Source of the DNA: Paenibacillus phytohabitans
GTDB taxonomy: Bacteria; Bacillota; Bacilli; Paenibacillales; Paenibacillaceae
Direction of reading: 5' to 3'
DNA: 64,000 nt
Assembly: GCF_013141775.1 (NCBI RefSeq)
Contig: NZ_WHOB01000089.1
Location: 1 to 64,000, forward strand
Shown piece by piece: positions 27,030 through 36,529 of this stretch (positions are counted from its first letter, which is position 1; each line of letters starts with the position of its first letter). Position numbers and translations under genes: made by a program. The notes under the pieces were generated by a model. That model was not told the origin of the DNA. It saw only the letters and a list, made by a program, of their open reading frames with translations, and did not search any database.

Positions 27030-27460
27030 CCCCAGTTACTCACAAACCAACTCACTTATACCCTCCCGCTCTCGCACAACACCTGCATTACTCACACCAG
27101 CTTCTACAATGCACACTCCATTCTCTCCGTAACACCATCATCCCTTTCCCCCATCAACTCACTCTCCGTCCTGCCGTAATACCATCATCCTTTGCTCCCA
27201 ACGCACTCTTCAGCCCGCCCGAACCCCAGTTACTCACAAACCAACTCACTCATACCCTCCCGCTCTCGCACAACACCTGCATTACTCACACCAGCTTCTA
27301 CAATGCACACTCCATTCTCCCCGTAACACCATCATCCCTTTCCCCGATCAACTCACTCTTCGGCCCGCCGCAACTCCATCACCCCATGCTCCCATCAACT
27401 CACTCTTCTGCCCCTCAAGGCCCATGCTACTCACAAACTAGCTCGCTCATCCCTCCAGCT
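27030..27460. repeat. 194-bp direct tandem repeat, about 2.2 copies
   Basis: The block starting CCCCAGTTACTCACAAACC at 27030 recurs at 27224 with only a few changes (for example TTATA to TCATA and CTCTCC to CTCCCC), and a decayed third start appears near 27418. The plus strand is almost free of G and rich in C, A and T. A Pro/Ser/Thr/His-rich open frame runs through it (27005-27694) but has no ribosome site. The region between the lipid kinase and xpt otherwise holds no gene. Confidence 0.8.
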
Positions 27461-27674
27461 TCAGTCCAGCAGATTCGACTCAGTCCGCCCCCCATTACTC
27501 AGCAGGCCAAAACCAGCGCCGGGCCGAAGCTCGGGCGGCGTATGGCTGGCCGCACGCTGGATGCGTCAGCCGTGAGCGGCCCTGCTTTTACGCGGGGCTG
27601 CAGCCTGCACCCCACCCCCACCTGCAGCTTCAGCCGCGCTATCTGCGCTATCTGCGCTCCGCCTTCAAACACAA

Positions 27675-27713
27675 ACAGGCAGGCCCACGGATAACCTCCG
27701 GGGGCCTGCCTGT
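27675..27713 (-). terminator. Terminator of xpt
   Basis: A 12-bp exact stem (ACAGGCAGGCCC/GGGCCTGCCTGT) with a 15-nt loop, followed on the minus strand by TTGTGTTTG. It lies about 40 nt after the xpt stop codon. Confidence 0.75.
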
Positions 27714-27751
27714 TATTCACTTCTGCCGCAAAAGTCCAACCGGCAGTTCTC

Positions 27752-28327
27752 CTATTCCTCCACGAAGCCAACAACGCCGTCATCCAGCGAAGCGATCCGC
27801 ACCAGCGACTCCACGCGGTAGCCGGCTTCCTTCAGCAGACGGTTGCCGGGCTGGAAAGCTTTTTCGATCACAATCCCAATCCCGGCAACACTGCCGCCCG
27901 CCTGTTCAACGATCCGGGCCAGCCCGAAGGCCGCTTCACCATTCGCCAGGAAATCATCGACGATCAGCACGCGCTCACCGGGTGCGATGAACTTTCGGGA
28001 GACGGTAATTTCATTGGTTTCCTTCTTCGTGAAGGAGTAGACCTTCTCCACATAAATATCTTCCGTCAGCGTCAGCGACTTCTGCTTGCGGGCAAAAATC
28101 ATCGGGACCTCAAGCTCCAGCGCCGTCATAATGCCGGGGGCAATCCCCGAGGATTCGATGGTCAGCACCTTGGTGATTCCTTCCCCGGCGAAACGGCGGG
28201 TAAACTCGCGCCCTACTTCACGCATCAGGAAAGGGTCCATCTGGTGATTCAGAAAAGAATCAACCTTGAGCACACCAGGGCCGAGAACAATACCTTCGTT
28301 AATGACCTTTTGTCTCAATAACTCCAT
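27752..28327 (-). CDS. xpt: Xanthine phosphoribosyltransferase
   Basis: A 191-residue cytoplasmic salvage enzyme that makes XMP from xanthine and PRPP. Length matches Bacillus Xpt (about 194). The start MELLRQKVINEGIVLGPGVL, the substrate segment FARKQKSLTL and the PRPP motif VLIVDDFLANGEA are typical. It lies 42 nt after a hypothetical gene, leaving no room for the purine riboswitch that controls xpt in Bacillus subtilis. So its regulation must differ or lie further upstream. Confidence 0.93.
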   Translation of the reverse strand: MELLRQKVINEGIVLGPGVLKVDSFLNHQMDPFLMREVGREFTRRFAGEGITKVLTIESSGIAPGIMTALELEVPMIFARKQKSLTLTEDIYVEKVYSFTKKETNEITVSRKFIAPGERVLIVDDFLANGEAAFGLARIVEQAGGSVAGIGIVIEKAFQPGNRLLKEAGYRVESLVRIASLDDGVVGFVEE

Positions 28328-28369
28328 CCGTGCTCCTCCTCTATCCTCAAATGGACCCTGCTTCGCCTG

Positions 28370-28684
28370 CTACAGACCCGTAGGTTTCTGGGGCAGCAGG
28401 TTACCGACAATCGACTTCAGCTCGTTATCCTGCTTGCTGTTCTTCTTGCCGTTGTCAAAGCTCGTAATCCGAATCTCTGAATACTTCTCTCCAGGTCCCA
28501 CAGGTTTGAACACTAACTTCTCCCTGTCCTCCAGCCGGACATTAAAATTCATGTCCTTAAACATGCCGATCAGATCCTGCTCTCCCGGGGTCTTCCCTTC
28601 GTCCAAAAACAGCAATCCGCGTAACGGCTTCACGCCTTCCGAATGCTGCACATCAAAATGAACAATACACTCCACGCTTGTCAC
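28370..28684 (-). CDS. Hypothetical protein
   Basis: A 104-residue soluble protein (TSVECIVHFDVQHSEGVKPL...) with alternating beta-like strands and charged loops. I do not recognise a family. It sits between the TrmB-type regulator (33-nt gap) and xpt (42-nt gap) on the same strand and is likely co-transcribed with both. Confidence 0.6.
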   Translation of the reverse strand: MTSVECIVHFDVQHSEGVKPLRGLLFLDEGKTPGEQDLIGMFKDMNFNVRLEDREKLVFKPVGPGEKYSEIRITSFDNGKKNSKQDNELKSIVGNLLPQKPTGL

Positions 28685-28717
28685 CTCCCTAGCTTAGTAC
28701 CCTCTGCATCCCAGGAG

Positions 28718-29536
28718 CTACTCCGCCTGTTCTTCCCCGGCTTCATCCTGGTCATGCAGTACATATTTGCTGTATATCCGGCCATAGCGTTCCCCGTACC
28801 GCTTCTGCAGCTCAGGCCCCATATCTTCTTCAAGCTCGAACAATACCATTTCCTGTGTAAAATGATTCAGCAGCAGCTCCACGAGCACCGGGTGCTCGGT
28901 AACCACCGCCTGCGCGGTTCCGTCCTCATAACGCATGCCGAGCATACACCAGGAACGGTCGATGACAAAAGAAAACTTCCGCCCCCCGCTGCGCTGTGGC
29001 TTACCGTCCAGCGGCGGCCATACCGGGTATGGCGCAGAGGCCGCGTTGCCGCCGTCAAAAGCCCACAGCAGCTTCACTCCGCGCAGCTCTGCCTGCTCCA
29101 GCTCGCTGCGCAGCAGCGAGGCTTCCTCCCGCCATACATCGACCACGATCTCCTGAGCCGCGAGATTCAGCTGGCGGATCAGCGCTCCCGTTACGTTGCG
29201 GTCACCTTCCACGTTATAGAATGAAGGGCTGACCGGGCCTCCGCGCGGCATTTCACTTTCCATATACGCCAGCGACGCCTGTACCCGGCCGGATATCATC
29301 GTCGCCAGCTCTTCAGGGTCCAGCACGCTGTAGCGGGCCGGCTCCCCTTCCCCGCAGCGTACGTAGCCTTGTTGAGTCAGGCGCTGAAGCGCCGCGTATA
29401 CATTCGATCTTGATACTCCTAGCTGCTTTGCCACTTCGTAGCCCGAAGCCTGGCCCTTGGTGGCCAGCTCAACCATAATTTTGGATTCCATCTCTGTGAA
29501 ACCCAAATTGCGCAGATGCAGCAGCAACTGTTCCAT
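28718..29536 (-). CDS. TrmB family transcriptional regulator
   Basis: A 272-residue protein. Residues 1-70 form a winged helix (LLLHLRNLGFTEMESKIMVEL, GYEVAKQLGVSRSNVYAALQRL), the TrmB/sugar-specific type. The C-terminal half (about 100-250) has the phospholipase-D-like fold region common in TrmB effector domains. Family members sense sugars or related metabolites. It heads a run of minus-strand genes ending with xpt, 36 nt after the zinc-ribbon gene. The target genes are unknown. Confidence 0.82.
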   Translation of the reverse strand: MEQLLLHLRNLGFTEMESKIMVELATKGQASGYEVAKQLGVSRSNVYAALQRLTQQGYVRCGEGEPARYSVLDPEELATMISGRVQASLAYMESEMPRGGPVSPSFYNVEGDRNVTGALIRQLNLAAQEIVVDVWREEASLLRSELEQAELRGVKLLWAFDGGNAASAPYPVWPPLDGKPQRSGGRKFSFVIDRSWCMLGMRYEDGTAQAVVTEHPVLVELLLNHFTQEMVLFELEEDMGPELQKRYGERYGRIYSKYVLHDQDEAGEEQAE

Positions 29537-29572
29537 CTATGTTGTCCCCCTAAGCTGTCTGTCTAACCCTGT

Positions 29573-30373
29573 CTAAATTTGCTCCGACCCGCAGCGCGGG
29601 CACCACATTGAGCCTTTCGGCAGATCGGCGCGGCAAATCTGGCATTTCACAATATCCCGTGTACCCGATTCGCTGACGGCAGTCTCTTCTGCAGGCTCAC
29701 TGGCTTTCCAGTCGCGGATCCGGCGGTCCAGCTCCAGCTGGCGCTCACGTTCACGCTCCAGTTCATCGGCCTCACGGCGGCCCCGTTCTGTATCCGGAAG
29801 AACCCGTTCATACTCTTCAGGCTCCGGTTCAACTTCAATTACCGGCAAGACGTCGGCGTACTGGACAGGCTGTTCAGGTCTCTTAGCGAGTTCCCGCTCC
29901 GCTTCTGTCAATTCTTCCTCACCGTAGTATTGATCTTCCTCATCTTCGTGCTCATGTACGGTATGTACCGTAACGGTTGGCGCCGGTTCCTTGCTCAGCA
30001 CCGGTTCCTTGCGCAGTGGCAGCTCCTCAAGCTTGCGTCCGCAGTGCGGACAGAAGTTGGCATCCAGTGCTACGATCTGGCCGCAGGCGCAGAGCCGTTC
30101 ATTTTTCAGTTCGGCAATTCTTGAGCGCACGCCCTCAATCTGCTCCTGAAGCTTGTTACAGCCGCGCGCCAGCTCGATCATCTGCCCCTCTGCCACCGAC
30201 ATATCTCTGGAACGATATCCTTCGTAGAAAAGCTTTCCCATTTTCAAAAATTCAAGTTGCATCTCATGTTCGATATCAGAAATTTGCCCGTTCAGCTTGC
30301 CTACTTCCACCGAGCTTTGCGCTTTTTCACTCACCCGGCTGGCACCGTCTTTAATGCGTTGCAGAAAATTCAT
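29573..30373 (-). CDS. Zinc-ribbon and coiled-coil protein of unknown function
   Basis: About 266 residues. The N-terminal 90 residues are coiled-coil (VGKLNGQISDIEHEMQLEFL). A first zinc ribbon (CACGQIV...CPHCGRK) follows, then a long acidic Glu/Pro-rich linker and a charged helix (ELERERERQLELDRRIRDW). A second zinc ribbon closes it (CQICRADLPKGSMWCPRCGSEQI). The start at 30373 has a strong AAGGAGGAACTACA site. I know no function. The paired ribbons suggest an adaptor or membrane-stress protein. Confidence 0.7.
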   Translation of the reverse strand: MNFLQRIKDGASRVSEKAQSSVEVGKLNGQISDIEHEMQLEFLKMGKLFYEGYRSRDMSVAEGQMIELARGCNKLQEQIEGVRSRIAELKNERLCACGQIVALDANFCPHCGRKLEELPLRKEPVLSKEPAPTVTVHTVHEHEDEEDQYYGEEELTEAERELAKRPEQPVQYADVLPVIEVEPEPEEYERVLPDTERGRREADELERERERQLELDRRIRDWKASEPAEETAVSESGTRDIVKCQICRADLPKGSMWCPRCGSEQI

Positions 30374-30563
30374 TGTAGTTCCTCCTTCTCCAGAGTGAGA
30401 ATAGGCTGATTCGCAGCCGCAAAATAACCCCATACATCCTTATCGCTCCGTACAGCAGTGGAAACGTGACTCTATCATACCAAAAGTCCCTGACAGATTC
30501 ATTATTTGTCGTCAGGTGTTAAATACTACATGACGAACATTATCGAATAATGGAGGGATAACA

Positions 30564-30938
30564 TTGCCTGACGATAACCATAAACGATATTTCGTATCCG
30601 TGAATCATGGCCTGATCCAGGATGTGCGTAACGACTCGAACGAATTTGAGGTTCTGCTCTCGGATGAAGAGCTTACCGTGCTCCAGGATCTTCTGAAAGG
30701 TCTGGCCGGTGAGGACGACTATGCCTTCCGGCGTGCTTTTGTCCCCTATAAATCAGCCGATCATGATGATGCTGCGGAGCAGTTTGACGATGCCACCATT
30801 CATCTCTTCCAGTATTTGCATGACCACGGCACAGACGAAACGCGCGGGCTCATTGATGAAATGAATGTTCTGCAGAGGCTCGGAAATACCGGCTACCAGG
30901 ATGAAGGGTACGGCGGCGGTTCTCCGACTAACAAGTAA
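30564..30938 (+). CDS. Hypothetical protein
   Basis: A 124-residue acidic soluble protein (PDDNHKRYFVSVNHGLIQDV...) with a beta start and helical middle. The start is TTG, supported by GGAGGG 9 nt upstream. The C-terminus is Gly-rich (GYQDEGYGGGSPTNK). I do not recognise it. It stands alone between divergent neighbours. Confidence 0.6.
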   Translation: MPDDNHKRYFVSVNHGLIQDVRNDSNEFEVLLSDEELTVLQDLLKGLAGEDDYAFRRAFVPYKSADHDDAAEQFDDATIHLFQYLHDHGTDETRGLIDEMNVLQRLGNTGYQDEGYGGGSPTNK

Positions 30939-31182
30939 AAACGGCTCTGCCGCCCTAATCTGGAACGGAAAGCCCCGTCCCGACTGACAGATAGGCCTAT
31001 TGTGAGCTAATACGCGGCTCCGGGAAGAATGTTTCTCTTCTGCTTCATCCGGCTTTGTTTTGCTTCCGGGGCTGTACTTCGGTTAAAATAGAATCACATA
31101 AACTGCAGCGCATTTTATGTGAACGCCGTAGTCATCCGTTCATGGTCTACAGTCACAAATAACGAATACCGGGAGAGTTTCA

Positions 31183-31911
31183 GTGGAAGAATACGATACA
31201 CAGGTTACACTACACAAGTTGCAGGTCCATGTGAAGGATATGCAGAAGTGGCAGGTACACGAAGATTTTGCCAAGCAGGTTGAGAATTTCAAAGCTTTGC
31301 CGGCGCTTTACCGACATGCTCTGAATGAGCTTGAGAATAAAATTGATGTCATCCGTACAGAGTGGCAGGTGCGCGACGGCTTCAGTCCCATTGAGCATGT
31401 GAAGTCACGCATTAAGGAACCAAAGAGCATTGTACAGAAGATGGAACGCAAAGGCCATGATTTCACGCTGGAAAATATGGAGCAGCACATTCACGATATT
31501 GCAGGTATGCGGATCGTCTGTGCTTTTGTGAAGGATATTTACCGGCTGGTGGATCACCTGTGCGCGCGCGAGGATATCCGTGTACTGGAAATTAAGGATT
31601 ACATCGCCCATCCGAAGCCTAACGGCTATCAGAGTCTGCATCTTATCGTCGCCATCCCCCTTGTGCTGCTGGAAGGAACCCGCTGGGTCAAAGCCGAAAT
31701 TCAACTCCGTACACTCGCTATGGATTTCTGGGCCAGCATGGAGCATATTCTCTACTATAAATTTGACAAACAGCTGCCGCCGCATGTGGCTGAGGAATTA
31801 AAGGAGGCTGCGCGTGCCGCTGATGAACTGGATCAGAAGATGCTCCGCCTGCGCCGGGAGATCCTCGAACTGTCAGAAGCGGAAGGCAGCAGTAATGATC
31901 CCTTAGTATAA
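31183..31911 (+). CDS. Small alarmone synthetase (GTP pyrophosphokinase family)
   Basis: A 242-residue RelA/SpoT-type synthetase domain protein without the HD hydrolase or regulatory domains, as in Bacillus SasA/SasB. It makes (p)ppGpp from ATP and GDP/GTP in the cytoplasm. Key blocks are VKSRIKEPKSIVQKMERKG, IAGMRIVCAFVKDIYRLVDHL and KDYIAHPKPNGYQSLHLIV. The start is GTG after a GGGAGAG site. Which of the two Bacillus types it matches is not decided. A perfect terminator follows. Confidence 0.9.
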   Translation: MEEYDTQVTLHKLQVHVKDMQKWQVHEDFAKQVENFKALPALYRHALNELENKIDVIRTEWQVRDGFSPIEHVKSRIKEPKSIVQKMERKGHDFTLENMEQHIHDIAGMRIVCAFVKDIYRLVDHLCAREDIRVLEIKDYIAHPKPNGYQSLHLIVAIPLVLLEGTRWVKAEIQLRTLAMDFWASMEHILYYKFDKQLPPHVAEELKEAARAADELDQKMLRLRREILELSEAEGSSNDPLV

Positions 31912-31928
31912 GTATATTTGTATACAAT

Positions 31929-31971
31929 AAAGGCAGTACTTTAACGGCTAGGATGTTAAAGTACTGCCTTT
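31929..31971. terminator. Bidirectional terminator between convergent genes
   Basis: A 17-bp exact stem (31929-31945 with 31955-31971) and 9-nt loop, starting AAAGGCAG and ending CTGCCTTT. It separates the alarmone synthetase (plus) from the SNF2-associated gene (minus) and can serve both. Confidence 0.85.
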
Positions 31972-31986
31972 ATTCGCGTTGTGCGC

Positions 31987-32775
31987 TTACAATTTATTCA
32001 AGCCAGCCGCACGTTTGGCGGCGGCCTCTGATACCCGGCGCATCAGCAGGGCAAGTCCTTCCCGGGCCTTGGGCGTCTGCGGCAGCAGGGCGCTCCAGTC
32101 CTCTTCCGGTTCAATGACATCAGGCATTGCCGGAAATGGCCGGGCAGAGATCTCATGAAACAGCGGCCCCGGCTGATGGAGTGAGCCCTCCGCGGCCGCT
32201 TCGGCCAGCCATTCTCCCGAGGACACCGCCGGACCTTTACGTTCCAGCCGGGCCAGCTCGGACGCAAGCGTTACAGGTGCAGGCATCCCTTCTTCGATAA
32301 CCCGCTCATTCTCCTGCTCCGCCCAGAGAGCAAACACCCCGGAGAGCAGCTCCTCCTTGGACAGGCCGCGCAGGGCAAAAGCCAGCAGCGGCTCCTTCGC
32401 CAGCTGCTGCTTCACCCGAAGCCGCAGCTCCCCAGCGGGCAGCAAGCCTGTGCCCTGTTCATTGGCCGCCTGTTCCAGCTCGGCATCAGCAGGCAGCACC
32501 TCAAGGGCAGCAAGTCCGCCTTCCAGGCTGCCCTGGAGCAGCTCATACAATTCACCCGGATGCGCAGAGAGCTGTAGCAGCACCTCATTCTTCCGGGCGG
32601 CCGTCCATTCCGGAATATGCAAAGTGAACACCGCGCGCTGCGCTTGTTCCTCTGCAACTGCGCCGGATTTGCCGTTCCGTCTGCCTACACCTTCCGCAGC
32701 AGCGGTTCCCAGGCTCCCGGTGGCCTTGATCTTTCCCGGCAGCACCTCCAGCTTCAACTCCAGCAGTTCACTCAT
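31987..32775 (-). CDS. SNF2-helicase-associated protein of unknown function
   Basis: A 262-residue, Ala/Glu/Leu-rich, mostly helical protein. No Cys/His SWIM finger is present, although SWIM proteins often partner such helicases. The N-terminus (LLELKLEVLPGKIKATGSL) is beta-like. The gene starts 34 nt after the SNF2 helicase on the same strand and ends at the shared terminator, so it is probably a partner of the helicase. I cannot assign a family. Confidence 0.6.
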   Translation of the reverse strand: MSELLELKLEVLPGKIKATGSLGTAAAEGVGRRNGKSGAVAEEQAQRAVFTLHIPEWTAARKNEVLLQLSAHPGELYELLQGSLEGGLAALEVLPADAELEQAANEQGTGLLPAGELRLRVKQQLAKEPLLAFALRGLSKEELLSGVFALWAEQENERVIEEGMPAPVTLASELARLERKGPAVSSGEWLAEAAAEGSLHQPGPLFHEISARPFPAMPDVIEPEEDWSALLPQTPKAREGLALLMRRVSEAAAKRAAGLNKL

Positions 32776-32809
32776 GGATGTCCCCCTCTTTCTGCAAAAC
32801 AGCTATCAT

Positions 32810-35800
32810 TTACATCCAGTCCTGTCCTTGCAGCTCGATCAGCTCCTTCAGCTCATGGTTGGACATTTCGGTCAACCAATTCTCGCCGGAGCCAACTACC
32901 TGCTCGGACAGACTTTTTTTACGCTCAATCAGTTCATCGATCCGTTCCTCCAGCGTTCCCTGGCAGATCAGCTTATGCACCTGAACATTCTTGTGCTGCC
33001 CGATCCGGAATGCCCGGTCCGTAGCCTGGTTCTCCACTGCCGGGTTCCACCAGCGGTCATAATGCAGCACATGATTGGCCCTGGTCAGATTGAGGCCTAC
33101 GCCCCCGGCTTTGAGGGACAGGACGAAGAATGCAGGACCTTCCCCCTCCTGAAAAGCATGCACCATCTCGTCGCGCTCACGCTTCGGAATACCGCCATGC
33201 AGGAAGAGCGGTGTCTGTCCGTACCTTCTGGCCAGCCGGCTGACGAGCAGCTCACCCATCGCCACATACTGCGTGAAGATCAGTGCGGACTCTCCAAGCT
33301 CGGAGATGCTGTCCAGCACCTCGAACATCACATCCATTTTGCCGGAAGGCTCACTGCGCAGGCTCCGGCCGTCATCCTTGCGGAACAGCTGCGGATGATC
33401 ACAGATCTGCTTCAGCTTGGTCAGCGAGGACAGCACCAGCCCCCGCCGGGCCATGCCCGACCGCTCACCGATTACGCCGAGCATCTCATCCACAACGCCC
33501 TGATACAGGGCTGCCTGCGTTTCTGTTAGCGGACAATACGACTTGAGCTCAATCTTCTCGGGAAGATCCTTCGAAATATCGGGATCACTCTTCAGGCGCC
33601 GCAGCAGGAATGGCGATACGAGGCGGTGAAGCTCACGCAGCCGTTCCCCGCCTTCGCCGGATACATACCGCTGGCGGAAGGAATGATAGGTTCCGAGATA
33701 CCCCGGATTCAAGAAATGAAAGATCGACCACAGCTCGCCGAGCCGGTTCTCTACCGGGGTACCGGTCATCGCAATCCGGTGCGGCGCGTTCAGCTTCATG
33801 ACACTCTGCGCCTGTTTGGTGCGGTGGTTCTTAATATACTGCGCCTCATCCAGCACAACGGTTGACCAGCGCACCCCGGCCAGATCCTCACTGTCCCGGC
33901 CTGCCAGATGATACGTAGTCAGTACAATCTCATGGCTGGCGGCAAGCTCGGTGAAGCCTTCTCCGCGTACCCGCCGGCCGCCATGATGGATATGCACACT
34001 AAGCGAAGGTGCAAACCGCTGCAGTTCCCGCTGCCAGTTCCCCAGCAGTGAGGTCGGGCAGAGAATAAGCACTGGCTCCTGCTTCTCGCCCGGCGGCGCA
34101 TTCAGGGCACGGTCCAGCAGGCAGGTGATCACCTGCACGGTTTTGCCAAGCCCCATATCATCGGCCAGACAGACCCCGAAGCCAAGACCGCTAAGCGCAG
34201 TAAGCCATTGATATCCCCGTTCCTGATAAGGCCGCAGGGTACCGTTCAGGTCATCCGGCACCGGACGCATGGGCAGCCCGCGCAGCACATCGCCATGCAT
34301 AAGAGAGGCCAGCAAACCGGAGGTCTCCATGCCCGTGACCGACATGCCCTTCCATAGCCGTTCTTCGCCATCCTCGGCTTCCAGGCGCATCCAGTCTGCT
34401 GCCGTCATCTCTCCGCTCTCGTTGCGCTTCATATATCTCAGGACCTGACGGACCTCCTTCGGGTCCACTTCGATCCATTCGCCCCGGAAACGTACAAAAG
34501 GTACTCCCGCTTCCACCAGAGCATTCAGTTCGTCCTCGCTGATCTCCGAATCACCCAGGGAGGCCTCGATGCGGAAGGAGATCAGCTCCTCCATGCCCAG
34601 CGCTGCTTGTACAGGGCCGTCCACTCCGCCCGGCGGCGGCTGCATCTTCATTCTCATCCCGATCCGCCGCCGTCCCTCGCGGCTCCAGCGTGAAGGCATC
34701 TGCACCGTAATTCCCCGTTCACGCAGCTGCTGTACACTCTCCTTCAGGAAGAAATACAGCCGCTCCGGAAGCAGCTCTACCCCGCGCGGCGCCGGTTCGG
34801 CCAGCGCTCGCTGAATGTCCGGCGAGATCTTGGCTGCCCGCCCCAGCGCAGCAAGCAGCTGCTGCTGAATGTTACGGTAGCGCTTGCCCCACAGCGTGAA
34901 TTCCCGTTCCCGGCTGCTCCAGACCGCTTCGGCCGGAATCCAGAATTCACCTTCCTCCCGGCTCTCCGCCCAGAACGTCAGCCGCCACAGCTCACTGTCG
35001 TCCGCAGGCGGCTCCAGCCGCAGGCCCAGGCTGAGCTGTCCGCTGCGTGCCTCCTCAGTCTCGAAATGCGGCACCTCGTTGCCTGCCGTCTCACTCACGG
35101 CAGCCAGAAGCTCGGTCACTTCAGCCGGAGTCCCCTGAACAGGGATATCCCGGCTGCCGGTCAGCAGACTGTTCCACCACAGTTCAGTAAGCGGCGAGTA
35201 GCCGCGGCGGTAGTTCGCTTTGAAGGGACTCAGCGCACTCTCGTTGGCCGCGACCACATTCTTGATCTCCGCTGTCATCACAGCCTGCAGGAACGAATAG
35301 AGCACGTACCCGCCTGCTTCCTCACGCGAGGACAGATCCCCCTCCTCGGCAACGTGAGTGCCGAGCGCAAGCACCGGCATGGAAGCCGCCATCTGCAGGA
35401 AGAATTCCTTATCCGCCTCTTCCCGGAAAGCCGGCGACCAGCATACCGCTGCCGCCTGCTCGCCTCCGCGGCGGCGTGAGCCCACCTTGCGCGGCGGCTG
35501 AGCGCCGGGGACAATCCCGCCCTTGCCCATCAGCTCCAGCGCAAACCGGGCAGCAGCCGACCAGTAGCGCAGTTCTCCGCCCGGCTCTATACCCTGGGCG
35601 CGGCTTGCCTGCTCATCCCAGGCAAGGAGCAGCTCGAAAGCGTCCTTGGGCGACAGGGCCAGCCCTTCGAGGGTGCGCCCCGGCATTCCGCGCCGCGCCG
35701 TCTTCCCTTCCACGGCGGCGGCGGCAGGATACTTCACTTCCGCCAGCCGCAGCGCAGCACCCGCAAAAGGACGCCAGCCGCTCCGAAATTCCAGCCGTTT

Positions 35801-35899
35801 AATCACACGTGTCCACGCGTCCACCTTCGGCTCAGAAGTTTCACCCGAGAAGCAAAATAATACGTCCCCTAACCATATTGCATACAGATGCTTAATCAT
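32810..35899 (-). CDS. SNF2-family DEAD/DEAH helicase
   Basis: A 1029-residue Swi2/Snf2 ATPase similar in layout to Bacillus YwqA. The N-terminal half is the poorly conserved domain found in bacterial SNF2 proteins. The C-terminal half has the motor: YQERGYQWL, DDMGLGKTVQVI (Walker A), VVLDEAQYIKN (DEAQ box), AMTGTPVENRL, LRRLKSDPDISKDLPEK, and the helicase C-terminal LHGGIPKRERDEMV and RWWNPAVENQATDRAFRIGQ. It translocates on double-stranded DNA, and a role in transcription or repair is likely. Confidence 0.92.
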   Translation of the reverse strand: MIKHLYAIWLGDVLFCFSGETSEPKVDAWTRVIKRLEFRSGWRPFAGAALRLAEVKYPAAAAVEGKTARRGMPGRTLEGLALSPKDAFELLLAWDEQASRAQGIEPGGELRYWSAAARFALELMGKGGIVPGAQPPRKVGSRRRGGEQAAAVCWSPAFREEADKEFFLQMAASMPVLALGTHVAEEGDLSSREEAGGYVLYSFLQAVMTAEIKNVVAANESALSPFKANYRRGYSPLTELWWNSLLTGSRDIPVQGTPAEVTELLAAVSETAGNEVPHFETEEARSGQLSLGLRLEPPADDSELWRLTFWAESREEGEFWIPAEAVWSSREREFTLWGKRYRNIQQQLLAALGRAAKISPDIQRALAEPAPRGVELLPERLYFFLKESVQQLRERGITVQMPSRWSREGRRRIGMRMKMQPPPGGVDGPVQAALGMEELISFRIEASLGDSEISEDELNALVEAGVPFVRFRGEWIEVDPKEVRQVLRYMKRNESGEMTAADWMRLEAEDGEERLWKGMSVTGMETSGLLASLMHGDVLRGLPMRPVPDDLNGTLRPYQERGYQWLTALSGLGFGVCLADDMGLGKTVQVITCLLDRALNAPPGEKQEPVLILCPTSLLGNWQRELQRFAPSLSVHIHHGGRRVRGEGFTELAASHEIVLTTYHLAGRDSEDLAGVRWSTVVLDEAQYIKNHRTKQAQSVMKLNAPHRIAMTGTPVENRLGELWSIFHFLNPGYLGTYHSFRQRYVSGEGGERLRELHRLVSPFLLRRLKSDPDISKDLPEKIELKSYCPLTETQAALYQGVVDEMLGVIGERSGMARRGLVLSSLTKLKQICDHPQLFRKDDGRSLRSEPSGKMDVMFEVLDSISELGESALIFTQYVAMGELLVSRLARRYGQTPLFLHGGIPKRERDEMVHAFQEGEGPAFFVLSLKAGGVGLNLTRANHVLHYDRWWNPAVENQATDRAFRIGQHKNVQVHKLICQGTLEERIDELIERKKSLSEQVVGSGENWLTEMSNHELKELIELQGQDWM

Positions 35900-36379
35900 T
35901 GATGATCTCCATTCTTTTAAGCAAACAGAAAGAGCCAGTCCGTCCCAGCGGGAAGACTGTTTCCTTCTCTGCGAGAAATATATTATGAAGCTGTACTAGC
36001 AGCAGTAACTGTACAGCCATCCCATTGTGGTTATCACTGCAACTTTTTTCTTCATCCCTTCATCTTATACGAAAAAGTCTATATTTAAAAACTTTTCTGC
36101 ACGTTTTCTGCAGAAAATCTGCAGATTCTTTTGCAAATCCACCCCATTCGCAGTTCCGTCAGCATTCCGGAGGGGTCCTCAGACCCAATCGGGGCTGCTT
36201 GAAGCTTGAAGCTTGAAGTCATTTGACTTGCCTCGCCATTGGACTAAGCCCTTGGTACCTCCTACGATAATCATTAACCCAATTATCAGATATCCCACAC
36301 CATCGGCACAGCAAAACCGGCAGCCGCAAGCGTCGGGCCTAACGCCACTAGGATTATTGTGTAATTAGCATGTCTTTCG

Positions 36380-36475
36380 GGGACTCAACTGCACTGTACA
36401 GGACTCGCAGGCAATTCAGGAAACTTAATGACATAGCGGGAACTCAATAGTACTTAGGGAACTCACTAGCACCTT
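36380..36475. repeat. Five tandem copies of a ~19-bp unit
   Basis: Units start at about 36380, 36400, 36418, 36438 and 36457. The last two are almost identical (GGGAACTCAATAGTACTTA and GGGAACTCACTAGCACCTT), and the first three are more diverged. They lie in the 1.2-kb spacer between the SNF2 helicase and the glucosidase. The left part of that spacer, 35900-36370, holds only a small GCTTGAA triplication near 36200 and no gene. Confidence 0.6.
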
Positions 36476-36529
36476 CCTCATTTCCCCTCATCCCATACGC
36501 CGCAATTAAACTCTGATAGCCGTATTTAA

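Noticed and set aside
27030..27460. Possible CRISPR array
   Set aside because: The repeat unit is 194 bp and contiguous, with no spacers and no cas genes.
27005..27694. 229-codon open frame on plus through the 194-bp repeats
   Set aside because: No ribosome site, low-complexity Pro/Ser/Thr/His product, and openness explained by the G-poor composition.
28328..28369. Purine riboswitch before xpt
   Set aside because: The gap is 42 nt, too short for the aptamer and expression platform.
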